Both the position numbers and the translations under genes were made by a program. Positions 63,956 to 64,000 of a stretch of 64,000 bases of DNA are shown one piece after another; within the stretch, counting starts at the first letter, position 1; the number at the start of each line of letters is the position of its first letter. A model generated the notes under the pieces. That model worked only from the letters and a program-made list of their open reading frames with translations, was not told where the DNA came from and did not search any database. This DNA comes from Isochrysis galbana (taxonomy: Eukaryota > Haptophyta > Isochrysidales > Isochrysidaceae), in the NCBI GenBank assembly GCA_018136815.1, contig CM030932.1:4998407-5062406 (forward strand). Reading direction: 5' to 3'.

Positions 63956-64000
63956 ATTAGCTATCAGTGGCATCTAGCAGGAAGGAAGTTGCCGTTGCCC

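Overview
This is a GC-rich eukaryotic nuclear segment, most likely from a flagellated photosynthetic protist; a haptophyte alga fits best. The evidence is a conventional actin, two outer-dynein-arm docking coiled-coil proteins (motile flagella), a TPR protein with a Tat-like thylakoid-lumen leader (plastid), two sulfotransferases, a sulfatase and a fucosyltransferase-like enzyme (sulfated polysaccharide metabolism), and few short introns, several with GTGCG-type donors. The assignment rests on gene content and base composition, not on a database match. Two runs of exactly 100 N (18190-18289 and 60290-60389) are scaffold gaps.

Layout. 1-2 kb: the 3' end of a Ty3/gypsy chromovirus-like element ('family A': chromodomain, polypurine tract, 1.41-kb LTR). 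2.5-3.7 kb: truncated 5' end of a second element ('family B') on the minus strand. 4.7-14.5 kb: four host genes (ODAD3/CCDC151-like, UvrD/Rep-type helicase, a membrane-anchored sulfotransferase-like protein, a Gfo/Idh/MocA oxidoreductase). 14.5-17.3 kb: repeats. 17.3-25 kb: lumenal TPR protein, PHD-PHD-SET protein, an enormous (CT)n tract, and an ELM2-SANT protein. 25-27.6 kb: repeats and AT-rich palindromes. 27.6-36 kb: a large EF-hand protein of unknown function, a divergent pair of damaged genes, and a second ODAD3-like gene. 37.5 kb: decayed retroelement protease. 38.4-49 kb: fucosyltransferase-like protein, sulfotransferase, sulfatase, actin, and a zinc-knuckle/TrmY-like SPOUT methyltransferase fusion. 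50-58 kb: a long plus-strand family B gag-pol element. 58-62.7 kb: minus-strand family A remnants ending in a full inverted LTR. 62.7-64 kb: a last host exon and a dispersed repeat.

The most unusual object is the 50-58 kb retroelement. Its gag and pol lie in one frame separated by a single UAG codon. Between Gag and the protease, pol carries a domain with the motif order of phage/bacterial C5-cytosine methyltransferase-like proteins (HPPC, ENP and a C-terminal SRTY motif). The element has lost integrase by a deletion that fuses RNase H to the middle of a family A LTR. A second structural signal: the inverted family A LTRs at 562-1973 and 61266-62678 carry complementary 5-bp flanks (GACTC / GAGTC) on their outer sides, as expected after inversion (or misassembly) of the intervening ~59 kb between two inverted elements.

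Host genes are mostly single-exon and carry strong domain signatures. Intergenic DNA is dominated by homopolymers, microsatellites, short dispersed repeats and retroelement debris. I found no convincing tRNA, rRNA or CRISPR features.
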